Shown in pieces: positions 1 to 9,358 of a stretch of 47,272 bases of DNA. Position 1 is the first letter of the stretch. The number at the start of each line of letters is the position of its first letter. The stretch lies in the NCBI GenBank assembly GCA_049999765.1, contig JBNGIQ010009386.1, forward strand, positions 226,997 to 274,268, written 5' to 3'. The translations under genes and the position numbers were made by a program. The stretch is from Phaeoceros laevis. Taxonomy: Eukaryota > Anthocerotophyta > Anthocerotopsida > Notothyladales. A model generated the notes under the pieces. The model did no database searches. It was not told the DNA's origin and worked only from the letters and a program-made list of their open reading frames with translations.

Positions 1-103
1 AATATATTTGGAGGTATACTGCAAGGCATTACATCCAAGGAATGCCCCTGAGCTGATGTAGGTACGAAATTTAGAAGCATAGTTTGCTCTGGAGCTGACT
101 CAT

Positions 104-613
104 TTAAGAACCTACTGGCAGAGATATTTCTGGTGCTCTCGGTGATGAACCTATCAACGTGGCGGAAATATTTGGCAATCCGAGCTTATCCCTAACTGCT
201 ACAAGCGGGCTTTTAGCTGAAACTTGCGGCAAGCTGGCATTAGAAAATCCCCTAGAATGATCCCTGTACAATGCACATTGTGTTAAAGTCTCAGCATCTG
301 ATGAAGCTGCGATCTCACCTCCTTCCACAAGTGAGACACCATATTTCGACACAGGCACGTATTCAGGAGGTCCGTTAGTAATATCGTGAAGCACTGTCCT
401 CCTAGCAGCCTCCTCAGCCATCCGTTTCTCAATTGCAGCTATAAGCTTCAACCTGTGACTGTGATCAATGCATTTTGTGGATCTCTGTCTTGGACGAGAC
501 GCCTTTGTGCAAGGGCGCTTTCTGACAACAAATCCATCGACTTCGGCACTTCCCGACGGGTTTCCTGAGTGAGGAACAATAACTTGCTTGATCGGAATAT
601 TCTTCCTATCCAT
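104..613 (-). CDS. hypothetical protein, possibly first exon of a longer gene
   Basis: An open frame of 169 residues begins at a true ATG (611-613). The protein is hydrophilic. Residues 30-50 are basic and rich in Arg, Lys and Ser, followed by a likely helix (RLKLIAAIEKRMAEEAARR) and then a short VLHDITNG segment. I do not recognise the family. The composition looks more like a real nuclear plant protein than a chance frame, and the overlapping frames on either strand are much shorter. The frame stops at 104 just after an AG/GT step that could be a 5' splice site, so the gene may continue leftwards out of the window. No targeting peptide or membrane segment is visible. I am unsure that it is coding. 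Confidence 0.4.
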   Translation of the reverse strand: MDRKNIPIKQVIVPHSGNPSGSAEVDGFVVRKRPCTKASRPRQRSTKCIDHSHRLKLIAAIEKRMAEEAARRTVLHDITNGPPEYVPVSKYGVSLVEGGEIAASSDAETLTQCALYRDHSRGFSNASLPQVSAKSPLVAVRDKLGLPNISATLIGSSPRAPEISLPVGS

Positions 614-776
614 TGTGCTAGGGGGGGGTAAGCCAATGCTGCTGTACCACGCGAGATTACATGGCCCTCAGCAACAGCGCGGGATCAGCGAAAATCGAGC
701 TCAGCGAAATTTGAGATCAGCAAGATCACATGGTGCGAGATCACGCACAACCGAGGCTCGCGCGAGCTTCATAACT

Positions 777-877
777 ACCCGGTTCCCTTTGAGTATCTTA
801 AAGGAACCCGGTCGCACCGGGTAGCATTACCTGCGGTAATGCAGAACCCAGTGCTCCCGGGTTCCTTTAACATACTC
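777..877. repeat. nested fold-back (inverted repeat) sequence
   Basis: Arms of 21 bp at 791-811 and 857-877 are reverse complements with one mismatch. Inside them lies a perfect 8-bp hairpin (GCATTACC at 824-831, GGTAATGC at 835-842) and further ACCCGG/CCGGGT pairs. The left arm also pairs imperfectly with 777-786 just upstream. The word GGTTCC and its complement recur, which gives a nested snap-back structure. It has the form of a small fold-back element, but no target duplication is clear. Confidence 0.6.
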
Positions 878-961
878 GTAATGGCTTCGGAGGTACGGCT
901 GCTTGTGTGGCGCCGATGCGCGATAGGAGCATGTGTGGACACGCCGTAACTAGATTATTAT

Positions 962-1061
962 NNNNNNNNNNNNNNNNNNNNNNNNNNNNNNNNNNNNNNN
1001 NNNNNNNNNNNNNNNNNNNNNNNNNNNNNNNNNNNNNNNNNNNNNNNNNNNNNNNNNNNNN
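962..1061. other. assembly gap, 100 N, flanked by the same 10-mer
   Basis: The bases before the gap (952-961) and after it (from 1062) are both AGATTATTAT. This suggests two contig ends that overlap rather than a real missing piece. Confidence 0.9.
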
Positions 1062-1128
1062 AGATTATTATTGGGCGTTTCAAAACCCGTCCGCCTACCC
1101 GTTGGCCTAACGTCCGCCTGTCCGCTAA

Positions 1129-1501
1129 GGGCCACTTTTCATGTAGCCCAGACCCGGAGCGGAAAAAGCGCTCCGGGTTTGGGCCTTTCCTTCACATGTA
1201 ACCCAAAACGCTCACCCAGCGTGCGTAACTTACAGGTGACCTCTTGTACATTCGTGCTAAATAAATCGTTTTTTATACATGCTTGGTGCGGACTGCGGAC
1301 GTATCGCATGTATAAAAAACGATTTATTGGGGACTCCTCCGGCCCAGAGAAATCCTAGTGTACCTAATTATAGACCCTGAGGTTTTCTCCGGGCCGAGCA
1401 GCAACGCTCATTAAACCAGCGCTAGCGTCCAAAAACTCAAGTTGTTTTATGTGTGACGTGGCGAGGATTTCTCCGGGTCCGGGCTACATGAAAAGTGGCC
1501 C
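1129..1501. mobile_element. 373-bp MITE, PIF/Harbinger (Tourist)-like, copy 1
   Basis: The element starts GGGCCACTTTTCATG and ends with the reverse complement. The terminal inverted repeats run for about 34 bp with one or two differences (left to about 1162, right from about 1468). Both sides carry TAA (1126-1128 and 1502-1504), the 3-bp TWA target duplication typical of PIF/Harbinger elements. There is no transposase frame, so it is non-autonomous. Inside are a subterminal 10-bp hairpin (1152-1161 with 1169-1178) and a perfect 23-bp palindrome (1260-1328). A second member of the family lies at 18811-19181. The superfamily call rests only on the ends and the target duplication. Confidence 0.75.
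1260..1328. repeat. perfect 23-bp palindrome in the centre of MITE copy 1
   Basis: Arms 1260-1282 and 1306-1328 are exact reverse complements around a 23-nt loop. The arms are AT-rich (core ATCGTTTTTTATACATGC) inside a GC-rich element. This may be a nested smaller element or the central hairpin of the MITE. Confidence 0.8.
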
Positions 1502-1505
1502 TAAG

Positions 1506-1587
1506 CCCGGGCTTGGTTGGCAGCAGCGCGCGCGAGGCTAACCAAGCGCGGGCCAGGGGCTCGCGCCCGCTGCCAACCAAGCGCGGG
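1506..1587. repeat. GC-rich inverted repeat with CTTGGTTGGCAGC arms
   Basis: A 19-bp arm at 1506-1524 pairs with 1569-1587 with one mismatch. A third partial copy (ACCAAGCGCGGGCC) lies in the loop near 1540-1554. The same word forms the inverted repeat at 2343-2408, so the two belong to one repeat family. They may be the two ends of one element interrupted by the 2239 gap. The flanking triplets are TAA and TTA, so a target duplication is not exact. Confidence 0.6.
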
Positions 1588-2238
1588 TTCCCCTTACTTC
1601 TTTCCATGGACGTCGTGCAACGTATAGCGTTTTTATTGACATGGTAGCATGCTCGTGGCCTGCCTGGCTAGCTGGCTGCGATCTGTACCTCTATGCCAGC
1701 TGTGATGCGCAACTGCGGCCAATTGGGGCACGCAAGTCATTTGTTATGAGAGTGACTACGAATTGGTGTGGTAGGGCGGTGACATTGAGCACATGTTATA
1801 AATCAATGTAGTACTTGTGAATGTATTGTGAATGAACAATCTTCATAGCAATAATGATGTAAAAAATGTAGTGAGCAAACCTTGTATAAGTTAAGTATGC
1901 ATTGAAGGCTCATGAGGGCAACGAGGTGAATTCGAGTTCCTCTTATAGAAGTTAGTTGAGCAACCAAAGAATTCTCTCCATGTCAGAAATTAACAATGCG
2001 ATCATAGAGAATGTACATTGTTTGAGCCAATGTTCGTTGTTTGAGCCAATGTTTGTTTGTCTTGTACTCCTGGATTGGCGCAACGGTCCATCCACACCAA
2101 ATTGATCATTGAAAATGATTTTGGTTGAGGCAATTGGAAGTTAAAAGGACAGTCATGGCCGGCCATCATCCTTCAGCAAAAAACGCTCCCAAGTGAAGAT
2201 TGAAGTTCTTATGAGGGTTAAAACCCTGCTTTGTATTC
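1588..2238. other. intergenic, no gene seen
   Basis: No convincing frame. There is a short tandem duplication of a GTTTGAGCCAATGTT-like word near 2019-2054. Nothing else was recognised. Confidence 0.5.
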
Positions 2239-2338
2239 NNNNNNNNNNNNNNNNNNNNNNNNNNNNNNNNNNNNNNNNNNNNNNNNNNNNNNNNNNNNNN
2301 NNNNNNNNNNNNNNNNNNNNNNNNNNNNNNNNNNNNNN
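2239..2338. other. assembly gap, 100 N
   Basis: A run of exactly 100 N. No shared word is seen at its edges. Confidence 0.95.
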
Positions 2339-2342
2339 GAGC

Positions 2343-2408
2343 GTGCTAAGCACGCGCTTGGTTGGCAGTAGACCCGCGAGCGCTGCGAACCAAGCGCGGG
2401 CTTAGCAC
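2343..2408. repeat. inverted repeat related to 1506-1587
   Basis: A 25-bp arm at 2343-2367 pairs with 2384-2408 with two mismatches. The core is CGCGCTTGGTTGGCA, shared with the repeat at 1506-1587. Confidence 0.65.
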
Positions 2409-2821
2409 GACTTCGTAGATTGAGACCGTCGATCAGATAATTCTCTTGTTTATACACTTGATAGTTAGGGCTCTACTTGAAACCATTTCTCTTGCTAAAA
2501 ATTTTTAATTCTGGAAAGTCACCAAATTAGCTTGGTTGTAACTTGTACGTTATCAATAAAACGAAGTTTTAGCAAATCAGTCAAGGAGTAAGACCTCCAC
2601 ATGGAAACACTTTGCCGCAGCAGCTTACAATGAGGACAGAATTAGAGAATGCACTAAGAATTCGTGAGTGTGCTCTTGATTGTCATCACTTTCTGATGCA
2701 TGTAGGAGTCTACCCACGAGCCAAAAAATTTGAGACCACGTTAGTGTAGTCTACATGTCCATATGGAGTGGCTGGTACAGGCGTATCCAGTCCCGCACGC
2801 CAGACGTCTCCTAGAGATGCT

Positions 2822-2827
2822 CATGCA
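2822..2827. promoter_or_regulatory. RY element (CATGCA) upstream of the Em-like gene
   Basis: CATGCA lies 454 bp before the Em-like start codon and 44 bp from an ABRE. RY elements bind B3 factors of the ABI3/VP1 family, which control seed and desiccation genes. A six-base match alone is weak. Its pairing with the ABRE and its place before an Em gene raise the likelihood. Confidence 0.4.
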
Positions 2828-2870
2828 ATGATTCGTGGCAGCTGCAAATGAGAAGCCGTTGTTTGGAGAT

Positions 2871-2878
2871 CACGTGTC
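2871..2878. promoter_or_regulatory. ABRE / G-box (CACGTGTC)
   Basis: CACGTGTC contains the ABRE consensus ACGTGKC and lies about 400 bp upstream of the Em-like ATG. ABREs bind ABI5/AREB bZIP factors and drive abscisic-acid induction of Em genes in seed plants and mosses. With the RY element this is the classic bZIP plus B3 pairing. Confidence 0.5.
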
Positions 2879-3280
2879 CTGAAAATTAGCGACACATCGC
2901 ACCTGTCGTCTTGCACTTGGCACAGTCTGAGAGGAGCTCAGTTAACTGGCAGTTTTTTGTGAAGTTCGACGCTGTGCTGTCCGTTAAACGTCCGGCCGCG
3001 GTTCTCACTGGTCTGTCTTCGCGTTGCGAGGGTGCCTTCACTCTGGTGACAGCCTGACAGGGAGCTCTGTGTATCGAAACTTCGAAGCGCAACAGCCTCC
3101 CGGACTTTAGGCAATCGGAATCCAAGAGTAGGTATGGTGGACTTGAGCTTAAATCTCATCTGTCCGCTCTTGCCTGCCTGATTATTTAGTCCTGTGGAGA
3201 GGCTGTCTGATTCAGGAGGCGATTGATTGCAGGTGCTGCACTTGTTGAATCCGATCAGGCGTTGCACAGGGCGTGGCAAA

Positions 3281-3505
3281 ATGTCTCACAAACAGACTGA
3301 CGCACCGAAGGAAACGAAGAAAGGGTCCGAGGCAGGTCAGCCTGTCGATCCCGATGCTTCTCGGGAGGAGTTGGCTGAAAGGGCCAAGAAAGGCGAAACT
3401 GTGATCAAGGGCGGGACTGGAGGCAAGACTCTTCAAGCTCAAGAAAATTTGGCGAAGGGCCGCAGCAAAGGTGGGCAGTCTGAGGGTACCCCGACAGGGG
3501 AATGA
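3281..3505 (+). CDS. Em-like (LEA_5, group 1) late embryogenesis abundant protein, short form
   Basis: The product is 74 residues, very hydrophilic, with no Cys or Trp and many Lys, Gly, Glu and Gln. Residues 28-66 match the N-terminal half of plant Em proteins: SREELAERAKKGETV, then GGTGGKTLQAQENLAKGRSKGGQ (residues 44-66 overall). Em proteins are disordered and protect cells during drying, usually under abscisic-acid control. Normal Em proteins continue after GGQ with one or more 20-residue units (consensus TRKEQLGxEGYxEMGxKGG) and a conserved acidic tail. Here the protein ends eight residues after GGQ (SEGTPTGE), and no such unit is seen downstream in any frame. The start was chosen at the first ATG, which gives the usual short polar N-terminus. 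An acceptor-like TTGCAG at about 3227-3232 suggests a leader intron. The ABRE and RY site lie upstream. Confidence 0.85.
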   Translation: MSHKQTDAPKETKKGSEAGQPVDPDASREELAERAKKGETVIKGGTGGKTLQAQENLAKGRSKGGQSEGTPTGE

Positions 3506-4452
3506 GCTGGAGCTGCTTGCTGGCCGTGTGGTGTTTCCTGTGTTAAGGCTAGATTTCCATGTAAGAGAGCACTTCGGATGTACTACAAAATCAACAAAAC
3601 TGCTGCTTGTTTCGAGACAGCCGTCGAGGAATTTTTATCACGTTTTGATGTTTTACAAGTTACGTTTTGTGCCAGCGTCACATAACTCTTTTATGTGACA
3701 ATGGCACAAGCGCTAGGACCGTAGGACGAGTGTTCAATCGATACAAAATAGGCTTCTTTACATTGGATATCTGATTATTCTGATACACCTTTATTTCGGG
3801 CTTCTTCACTTGAAAGTTTAGAAGTTCAGAGATCTACAGTACTCTACTACTGAAGTTACTCTAGTATAGCGGCTACTTAGAGCACTACACGCCACTCAGA
3901 GCACTACACGCTCTGATAAATTTTCAATGTTTTATACTAAGAAGTGATATCAAGCAAGGTCCACAGTGTATCCCAGTACACCGAGTGTCTTCAGTAAGCC
4001 ATGGAAACGGATCCGGAGGACACCCAGAAAGACATTCTCATGAACTTGCGTTTGAAAGATGTTCAAGCACCCTCCCCTCGTTGGAATGTCATTCAGGCTA
4101 AGAATTGTTTCGTAAGCCTTGCTGGTGAATGAAGACAACGACCAACAGGCCTAGGCATCAATAGAAGTCTAACATACGTAGAATTACTGTCGGAACACTT
4201 CGCACCCCTTACGTACTTCTGGTGGCCAGGCCCTAAGATTTGGCCTCCACAACTGTAGAGGAAATTGGATCCCTCATGGGGTCGGTCTGAGCTGCCTTCA
4301 GCCTGAGCCATCACAACCTGATGGATGGTCTGCCACAGTACTACTGAGCACATTCGCCTGCACAACAACATTCAGAGAGCAGCTGTCGTTGGTAGGTTAT
4401 TGACTTCCAAGTAGAAGCCGTTGTGGCTGACAGGCACCAGTCCATAGGAGCT
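3506..4452. other. intergenic, includes the likely 3' region of the Em-like gene
   Basis: No supported frame. A small direct duplication (AGAGCACTACACGC) occurs near 3878-3911. The rest is unremarkable. Confidence 0.4.
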
Positions 4453-4845
4453 GCTGACAGTGGCACTGAGAGTACCCAACTGTAAGAGATATTGGAGAAT
4501 AGGAACGACGCTGAGAATAAGCTGAGCTATTAGCTAGCTATAGATTCCCAAGCTGCAAAGAGTTGTAGACGCTGAGTCCATAGCTGACAGTGGCACGGGA
4601 AGTACCCAACAGTAGGAGATAGTGGACAGTAGGAGCGATGCGCTGAAACAAGCTGGGCTGTTAGGCAGATCCCCAAGCTGATAAGAGTTGTTGGAGAGCT
4701 GAGCGCTGAAGTACATAGCTGACAATTGCATGGAAAGTACCCAGCTGTGGGAGATATTGGAGGATAGGAGCGAGAATGCAGGTGATATGGGCAGGGCTAT
4801 CTAGCCAGATTCCCAAGCTGAAAAAAGTCGTAAAATAGTTGAAAG
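4453..4845. repeat. tandem repeat, three units of about 130-135 bp
   Basis: Units begin at about 4453, 4583 and 4718, each with GCTGACA, then AGTACCCA, GGAGATA or AGAGATA, and later CCCAAGCTG. The units have drifted apart by perhaps 20-25 percent. Short open frames run through them, but the shared structure is of DNA, not protein. Confidence 0.7.
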
Positions 4846-5017
4846 CGTCCGCAGGCGCCATCCAGACCCCCTTTCTGGTAGGAGTGACATACTGCGAACT
4901 TGTGACAAGAGGATGTACATGGTTGCCAGAGGAATGTTGCAGGATTCCTTGCCCTCCATAAGCCTTAGGTCGCCTCATACTCGGACTAGTTCTCTGGAAC
5001 CATCACTCCCCTGTTGA

Positions 5018-5398
5018 TCAGACGGCAACATACATCCTACGCAGCCATGTCCCTGCGTCGTGGAAGAAGGCCTGTAGTAGGTTGTGGGTTTGCTGGAACG
5101 GCACTGTTATGATCCTCAGAAATTTGAAAAACCCCGCTGAGGAACGTTCCCGATTCATGCTTGCCTGCCTGTCCGCTCTTGCTGCTTGCTCGATCATACG
5201 GTTTCGGATACGCAGCTGATTTAAGTCCAGGAGCTGAGGCTGTTTGCGGTTGTAGCAGGCAAAGAATCCTGGACTCGGCATCAAATCTCTCAGAGAAGTA
5301 TACGACGTCGATTGTCCTGTCATAGAAGAGCTCGACCTGGAGCTCGTTCCAGAAAATGAATGGGACTTCACTCTGTAGCTCGGCCTCACAACAGCCAT
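5018..5398 (-). CDS. small plant-specific hypothetical protein
   Basis: The 126-residue frame from the ATG at 5396-5398 is Ser-rich near the N-terminus (HSFSGTSSRSSSSM). It then has TSYTSLRDLMPSP and later LRIRNRMIEQAARA. The order 'SYTSLRDLLPS... IRNRLVKQAA' followed by a hydrophobic amphipathic tail (here FFKFLRIITVPFQQ) recalls a family of small uncharacterised plant proteins; I recall the pattern but cannot check it. Just upstream on the minus strand a polypyrimidine tract ending in TTTGCAG (near 5450) looks like a 3' splice site, so the 5' leader is probably spliced. A second open frame of similar length overlaps it (5037-5444) but has a less protein-like composition. No function is proposed. 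Confidence 0.5.
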   Translation of the reverse strand: MAVVRPSYRVKSHSFSGTSSRSSSSMTGQSTSYTSLRDLMPSPGFFACYNRKQPQLLDLNQLRIRNRMIEQAARADRQASMNRERSSAGFFKFLRIITVPFQQTHNLLQAFFHDAGTWLRRMYVAV

Positions 5399-7310
5399 GT
5401 CCGTCGTTTCTCTGTTCAAACAATAAGGGCCTTTTGCTGAGCAAACCTGCAAACAGGAAAACGCAGGGTATCTGTCAGTCAGACCGAAACGAAGACATGT
5501 TTGGTCACAGAACGCAGCAGATCAAGGGTCACCCAAGCAGACAGTTATTTCCTGACTAGGAGATGCATCCTCCCAACATTGCAATGGTCACGACACTTAT
5601 CCTGGAGATTCGAACACCCAACGATCATTAGGAAAAGATCTACCTCTGCAGGATTTATATCGTGAGCATCACAGCAATGCATAGGCTGAACTTTATTCCA
5701 TATGTGCAGAGTGGATACAAGAGACACAGGATTAGGAGAAGCTAAAGGAGCTTCCAGCAGAGTACAGACACTCTGTCCCGTCATCGCTGCTAACACTACA
5801 TACACAAGATCTACAATGCAAAACATGGCCGTAAAGGCTCCTTCGCTGAGAAACAGCACAACTCAGTCAGAGAACAATGGAGGTGAACTAAAGAGGGTTC
5901 CAAAGAAAGAAAGAAAAAAAGCGAAAAATGCAATTGCTTCCCTAAGCAACAAATTTTACCCCCGGCGGAAGGACGCTGCTGACTGTTGAGCTGAATGAAG
6001 AATTAAGGATGTGCTACTTCAAAGCATTTGAGAGTTAGATGCAATTGCTAAAGAAACAGGTCAGGTCTTGGCGCAAGGAAGCAAGTCAGGCCCCTGGCAA
6101 CACAGGGCTCGCTAGCAGCGAGACGAGGGCGCAATTTTCCTTGAATTCCTCCCTTGAGATCAGAAAAATAAGCTAGAAGCGTCAAGTAGCACAGACTGCA
6201 ATTCGGGAAGGGCCAACTTACCAGACGTTAATGCTTTCTCTACTTCCAGACTCGTGGCCACGATAGAAATTTCTTCTTCCCATACAGTAATGGCCGCATC
6301 TTCATAAAACCGTCGCCGCTCCCTCTGGCGAGCATAAGCTTAGCAGCACGGGCTGCTGCTGCCATTCCTAGGCTGCGCCGCTGCGGCTCTGGCACCAGAT
6401 CCCAGCAAGTACTGCAACGGAGCGTTGTGAACATAAAACAGATTGAAGCCGAGCCGACGAAGAGCAAGCAGGTATCCAAGGAAACAGCTGGAGAGGAGGA
6501 CTTGAAGGAATTGTAGGAGGAGCGCAGAAAAGCTCCTGGAGCAGATGGGGAAGGGAAGGAGAGGAGTAGCAGGGCAAAGCTCCTAATTTGCAGACTCTGA
6601 TAATTGCTCAGATAAGATTGGAGCAGCTTGAGGAGTTGAGAGGCTCGGCGACAGGAAGAATTGTTTGAAGGACCGGACCAGCTGAGAGAGGGAAAACAGC
6701 AAGCACAGAGCAGTCAAGCACAGAGAGGAAAATTCTTCGGTGGAATCCGAGATCCAGCTAGCAGACGGACAGAGGGACAGCAAATTTGTGCACCACCGCC
6801 AGGCACCGGAACCTCTTGTTCTCAGGAAGGAGCTCAGTACGTCAGAACCGCAATGCAGGTCAAGCGCAGAGTAGCGGATCGAAAAGGCCAGAGACAGAAG
6901 CAGTTGCTCAGGACAAACAAGGTGCGAGGAAGCGGCACAGAGAAATGCACAAGCCAATGGCGGTAATTGCGCGCAGCAAATGTGGCTGCGGGATCGGATT
7001 GTGCTATGCGGACGCGGAAGACGAGGACCGGGGCGTGTGCCTGCGTGGGAAGAAAGGAATGAGAAGGAGGAGGAAGGGGCAGAAGAGGAGGCGAAGGTCC
7101 CTTCATGCGTGAAGGGAGGAGAGAGCAGGGCTCCTTGCCCCCATCACCACACACACCGTTTCTATATTCCGCCAATACCTGGTGAGAGAGGAAAGCAGAG
7201 AGAGAGAGAACGAGGGAAAAGCGAGGGAGGTAAAGCGGTGAAGCCCTAAATCTTTACCCCCCGCCGATCCGGCCGATTCGCCAAAAGCATCCCATGTGAA
7301 GCCGCAGCAC
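5399..7310 (-). other. probable 5' leader and leader intron of the 5.0-kb gene
   Basis: On the minus strand a CT-rich stretch typical of plant 5' untranslated leaders lies at about 7190-7250 (repeats of TCTC and TTCC). An acceptor-like site lies near 5450. The frames in this stretch are short and low in complexity (Ser, Cys, Leu or Arg, Glu, Lys) and look like chance frames. The assignment as leader is an inference. Confidence 0.3.
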
Positions 7311-9321
7311 AAAATGGACCGCTCCAGAAATAGGTACGGCCGGTAAGGAGCCTGTCAGCATGCCGCACGGTCCCGGTCCCGGTCGAGCCGAGATACCAAA
7401 GTAACAGAACCAAACGAAATGCTCTCCTCCCGCCGGGAGCGAGCTGCGGGTCACCTGGTTGGCGGCTCCGAGCGTTTTCGTCGGCCCCGTGAAAATAGCT
7501 GCTCGCTTCCGGTACATTGCACTGCTCCCGCTTCCGGGAATGGTTTTGCGATTTCATCGCAGTTGATTCGTATATTTCCCGCGCGGCCCTGCTGCGATCT
7601 GACTGGCGGAGGTCGGTGCCCGTCGCAGGCCGACTGGCTGGCACAAGTTGTGGTGCGGTATGGTAGGGGGCCATAGTACGTGTACAGAAGAAGACGAGCT
7701 AGCTTTCTTGCCCGCTGTTCTTTCCTTTGCTTGCTTTTCCTTTCTCTTCCCTCGGACGTCGCGTCTGCCTCTGCCAGCCGGGCCCCTGAAACTGCACGGC
7801 AAAGCATGCCAGCCAGCAGCAGCAGGTGGGAGATGGCGAAGTCCTAGATGCTTCTCGGAGGGGCCGAGAGGAGCCCGTGGTATCTACAGTGGCAGGCTTG
7901 TTTCGCGTCTAACACCTGGCTCTTCTGCTTGCTTAGGGCATGGAGATTTGCCTGCAGCCACCATTTTTTTTACCGCAGTGGATCGTGTTTTTTCCTGGCA
8001 GAGCAGACGACTCAGGATTGTTTGCAATTGCAATGTGAATCTTGTCTGCGCAGGAATGCACATGCGTGTGTTGAAATGCGAGGCAGGACGAGGAGGAAGA
8101 GGAGGTAGACGGAACCAAGCAAGAGTCTGTCCGACAAGAAAGAACACGGCACATTTCATAATCCTGCCTGCCTGCCGAGGCCATTCTTCTGATTGCTTTA
8201 GGCTTTCCTTCACCGGCCACCACGTGGTTGCTTGCGCCAGGTTGCCTAGGCTGAGGCGCTCTCTATCATCGGGCTGTAGAGATAAGTATTAGAGCACGAC
8301 TGGCCCTGTAGCAGCCTCCGGCCCAGTCAGGTCCAGGCCTGGAAGGCCGAGGCTAGCTATAGGAGGATGGTAGGCCAGTCCTGGAGTAGTATAGGTCCTC
8401 CGGTGCATTTCTCTTTCTCCCCTCCGTAGCTCGGTGTTGGTTCCCTTTGCTTCTTCCATCATGTTCCTCCAGTCTCTCTCTTTCAACATGGAGCAGCTGT
8501 GCAACTGTTGTTGGACACAAGCTGCGAACCCCCAGATTCCTTTCAGCCTTCCTCTCCTTATTGCTGGCCGCAGCTTCTACTTGAGAGCAGAACTAACCGG
8601 ATCTGTGGAGCTAGTCCATTATATCGCCATTTGTCTATCCATTTCCCTGACCAAGCCATTTGGCTGCAGGTGCTGCGCCTTTGACTCACCATTTTTTTTT
8701 ATCCTCCCTCCAGATTGTTCCCCGACCGGGTTGGGATAAGGATCGGCACATGCCCCGGCGGGACAAAAGGCCAAACACACTCATGACCAGGAGCTGCTGC
8801 TTTTACTCTTGGAAGGGGCCTTACTGTTATTACCATGGTAGTCGTTCCCATTCGTCCTGCCTTGTTCCTTTTTCTGGCCACTGTGCATCCCCGTTGGTGT
8901 GTGGCTGGAAGCCTGTGACTGACGTCGTGCCTCCTCTGCCTGCCTGGCCTGGTGGTGAGTGGTCCTGCCGTGGCTTCTGGCACTTCCTGGCGCTTGGCTC
9001 TGGCCCAGGTCACCTGTGATGAGAAAACAAGCGCCGGATACTTGTACCCGGTAAGGTCAGGTAAGGTAAAGGGTAGGAGGCGGGCCGACAAATGAGAGCA
9101 CCCCCTTTCTTATCCCGCCATTAAACATCACTGGACGACGACGATCGCACAGCCGAAGTGCCGCAGAGCCGTAGCCGTAAAAGCGACCCATCGGCAACCG
9201 AGTCCGGTACTCCTGCCCAAAGCCAATGTAGGGTAGGTGCCACTTCTTCATGTTGAAAGGACCTCAGGCCCCCCCGGGTACAACTTGGCTAGTCCTCTCT
9301 ACTGCTGTAAGTGTGGTGCCT
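7311..9321. other. GC-rich intergenic region without a supported gene
   Basis: Several long frames exist on both strands (for example 7648-8292, plus) but they overlap one another. They are rich in Cys, Arg and Ser and show no domain. The stretch could hold promoter or leader sequence for a non-coding transcript, but I see no proof. Confidence 0.35.
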
Positions 9322-9358
9322 CACGGACTGTTTTTCGGACTGTGAAAAACAGTCCGTG
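9322..9358. repeat. perfect 15-bp hairpin, 7-nt loop
   Basis: CACGGACTGTTTTTC (9322-9336) and its exact reverse complement (9344-9358) flank GGACTGT. The loop itself repeats part of the arm (GGACTGT). This is too short for a typical plant microRNA precursor. Confidence 0.75.

Noticed and set aside
5037-5444. 135-residue minus-strand frame overlapping the 5.0-kb gene
   Set aside because: Shadow frame; the composition is less protein-like than the frame chosen and no ATG-based start is better.
7648-8292. Plus-strand ORF of 214 residues
   Set aside because: Rich in Cys, Arg and Ser, no domain, overlapped by equally long frames on both strands in a GC-rich region where long chance frames are expected.
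9322-9358. Possible microRNA precursor
   Set aside because: The stem is only 15 bp, and none of the well-known plant microRNA sequences that I checked by eye is present here or elsewhere in the window.
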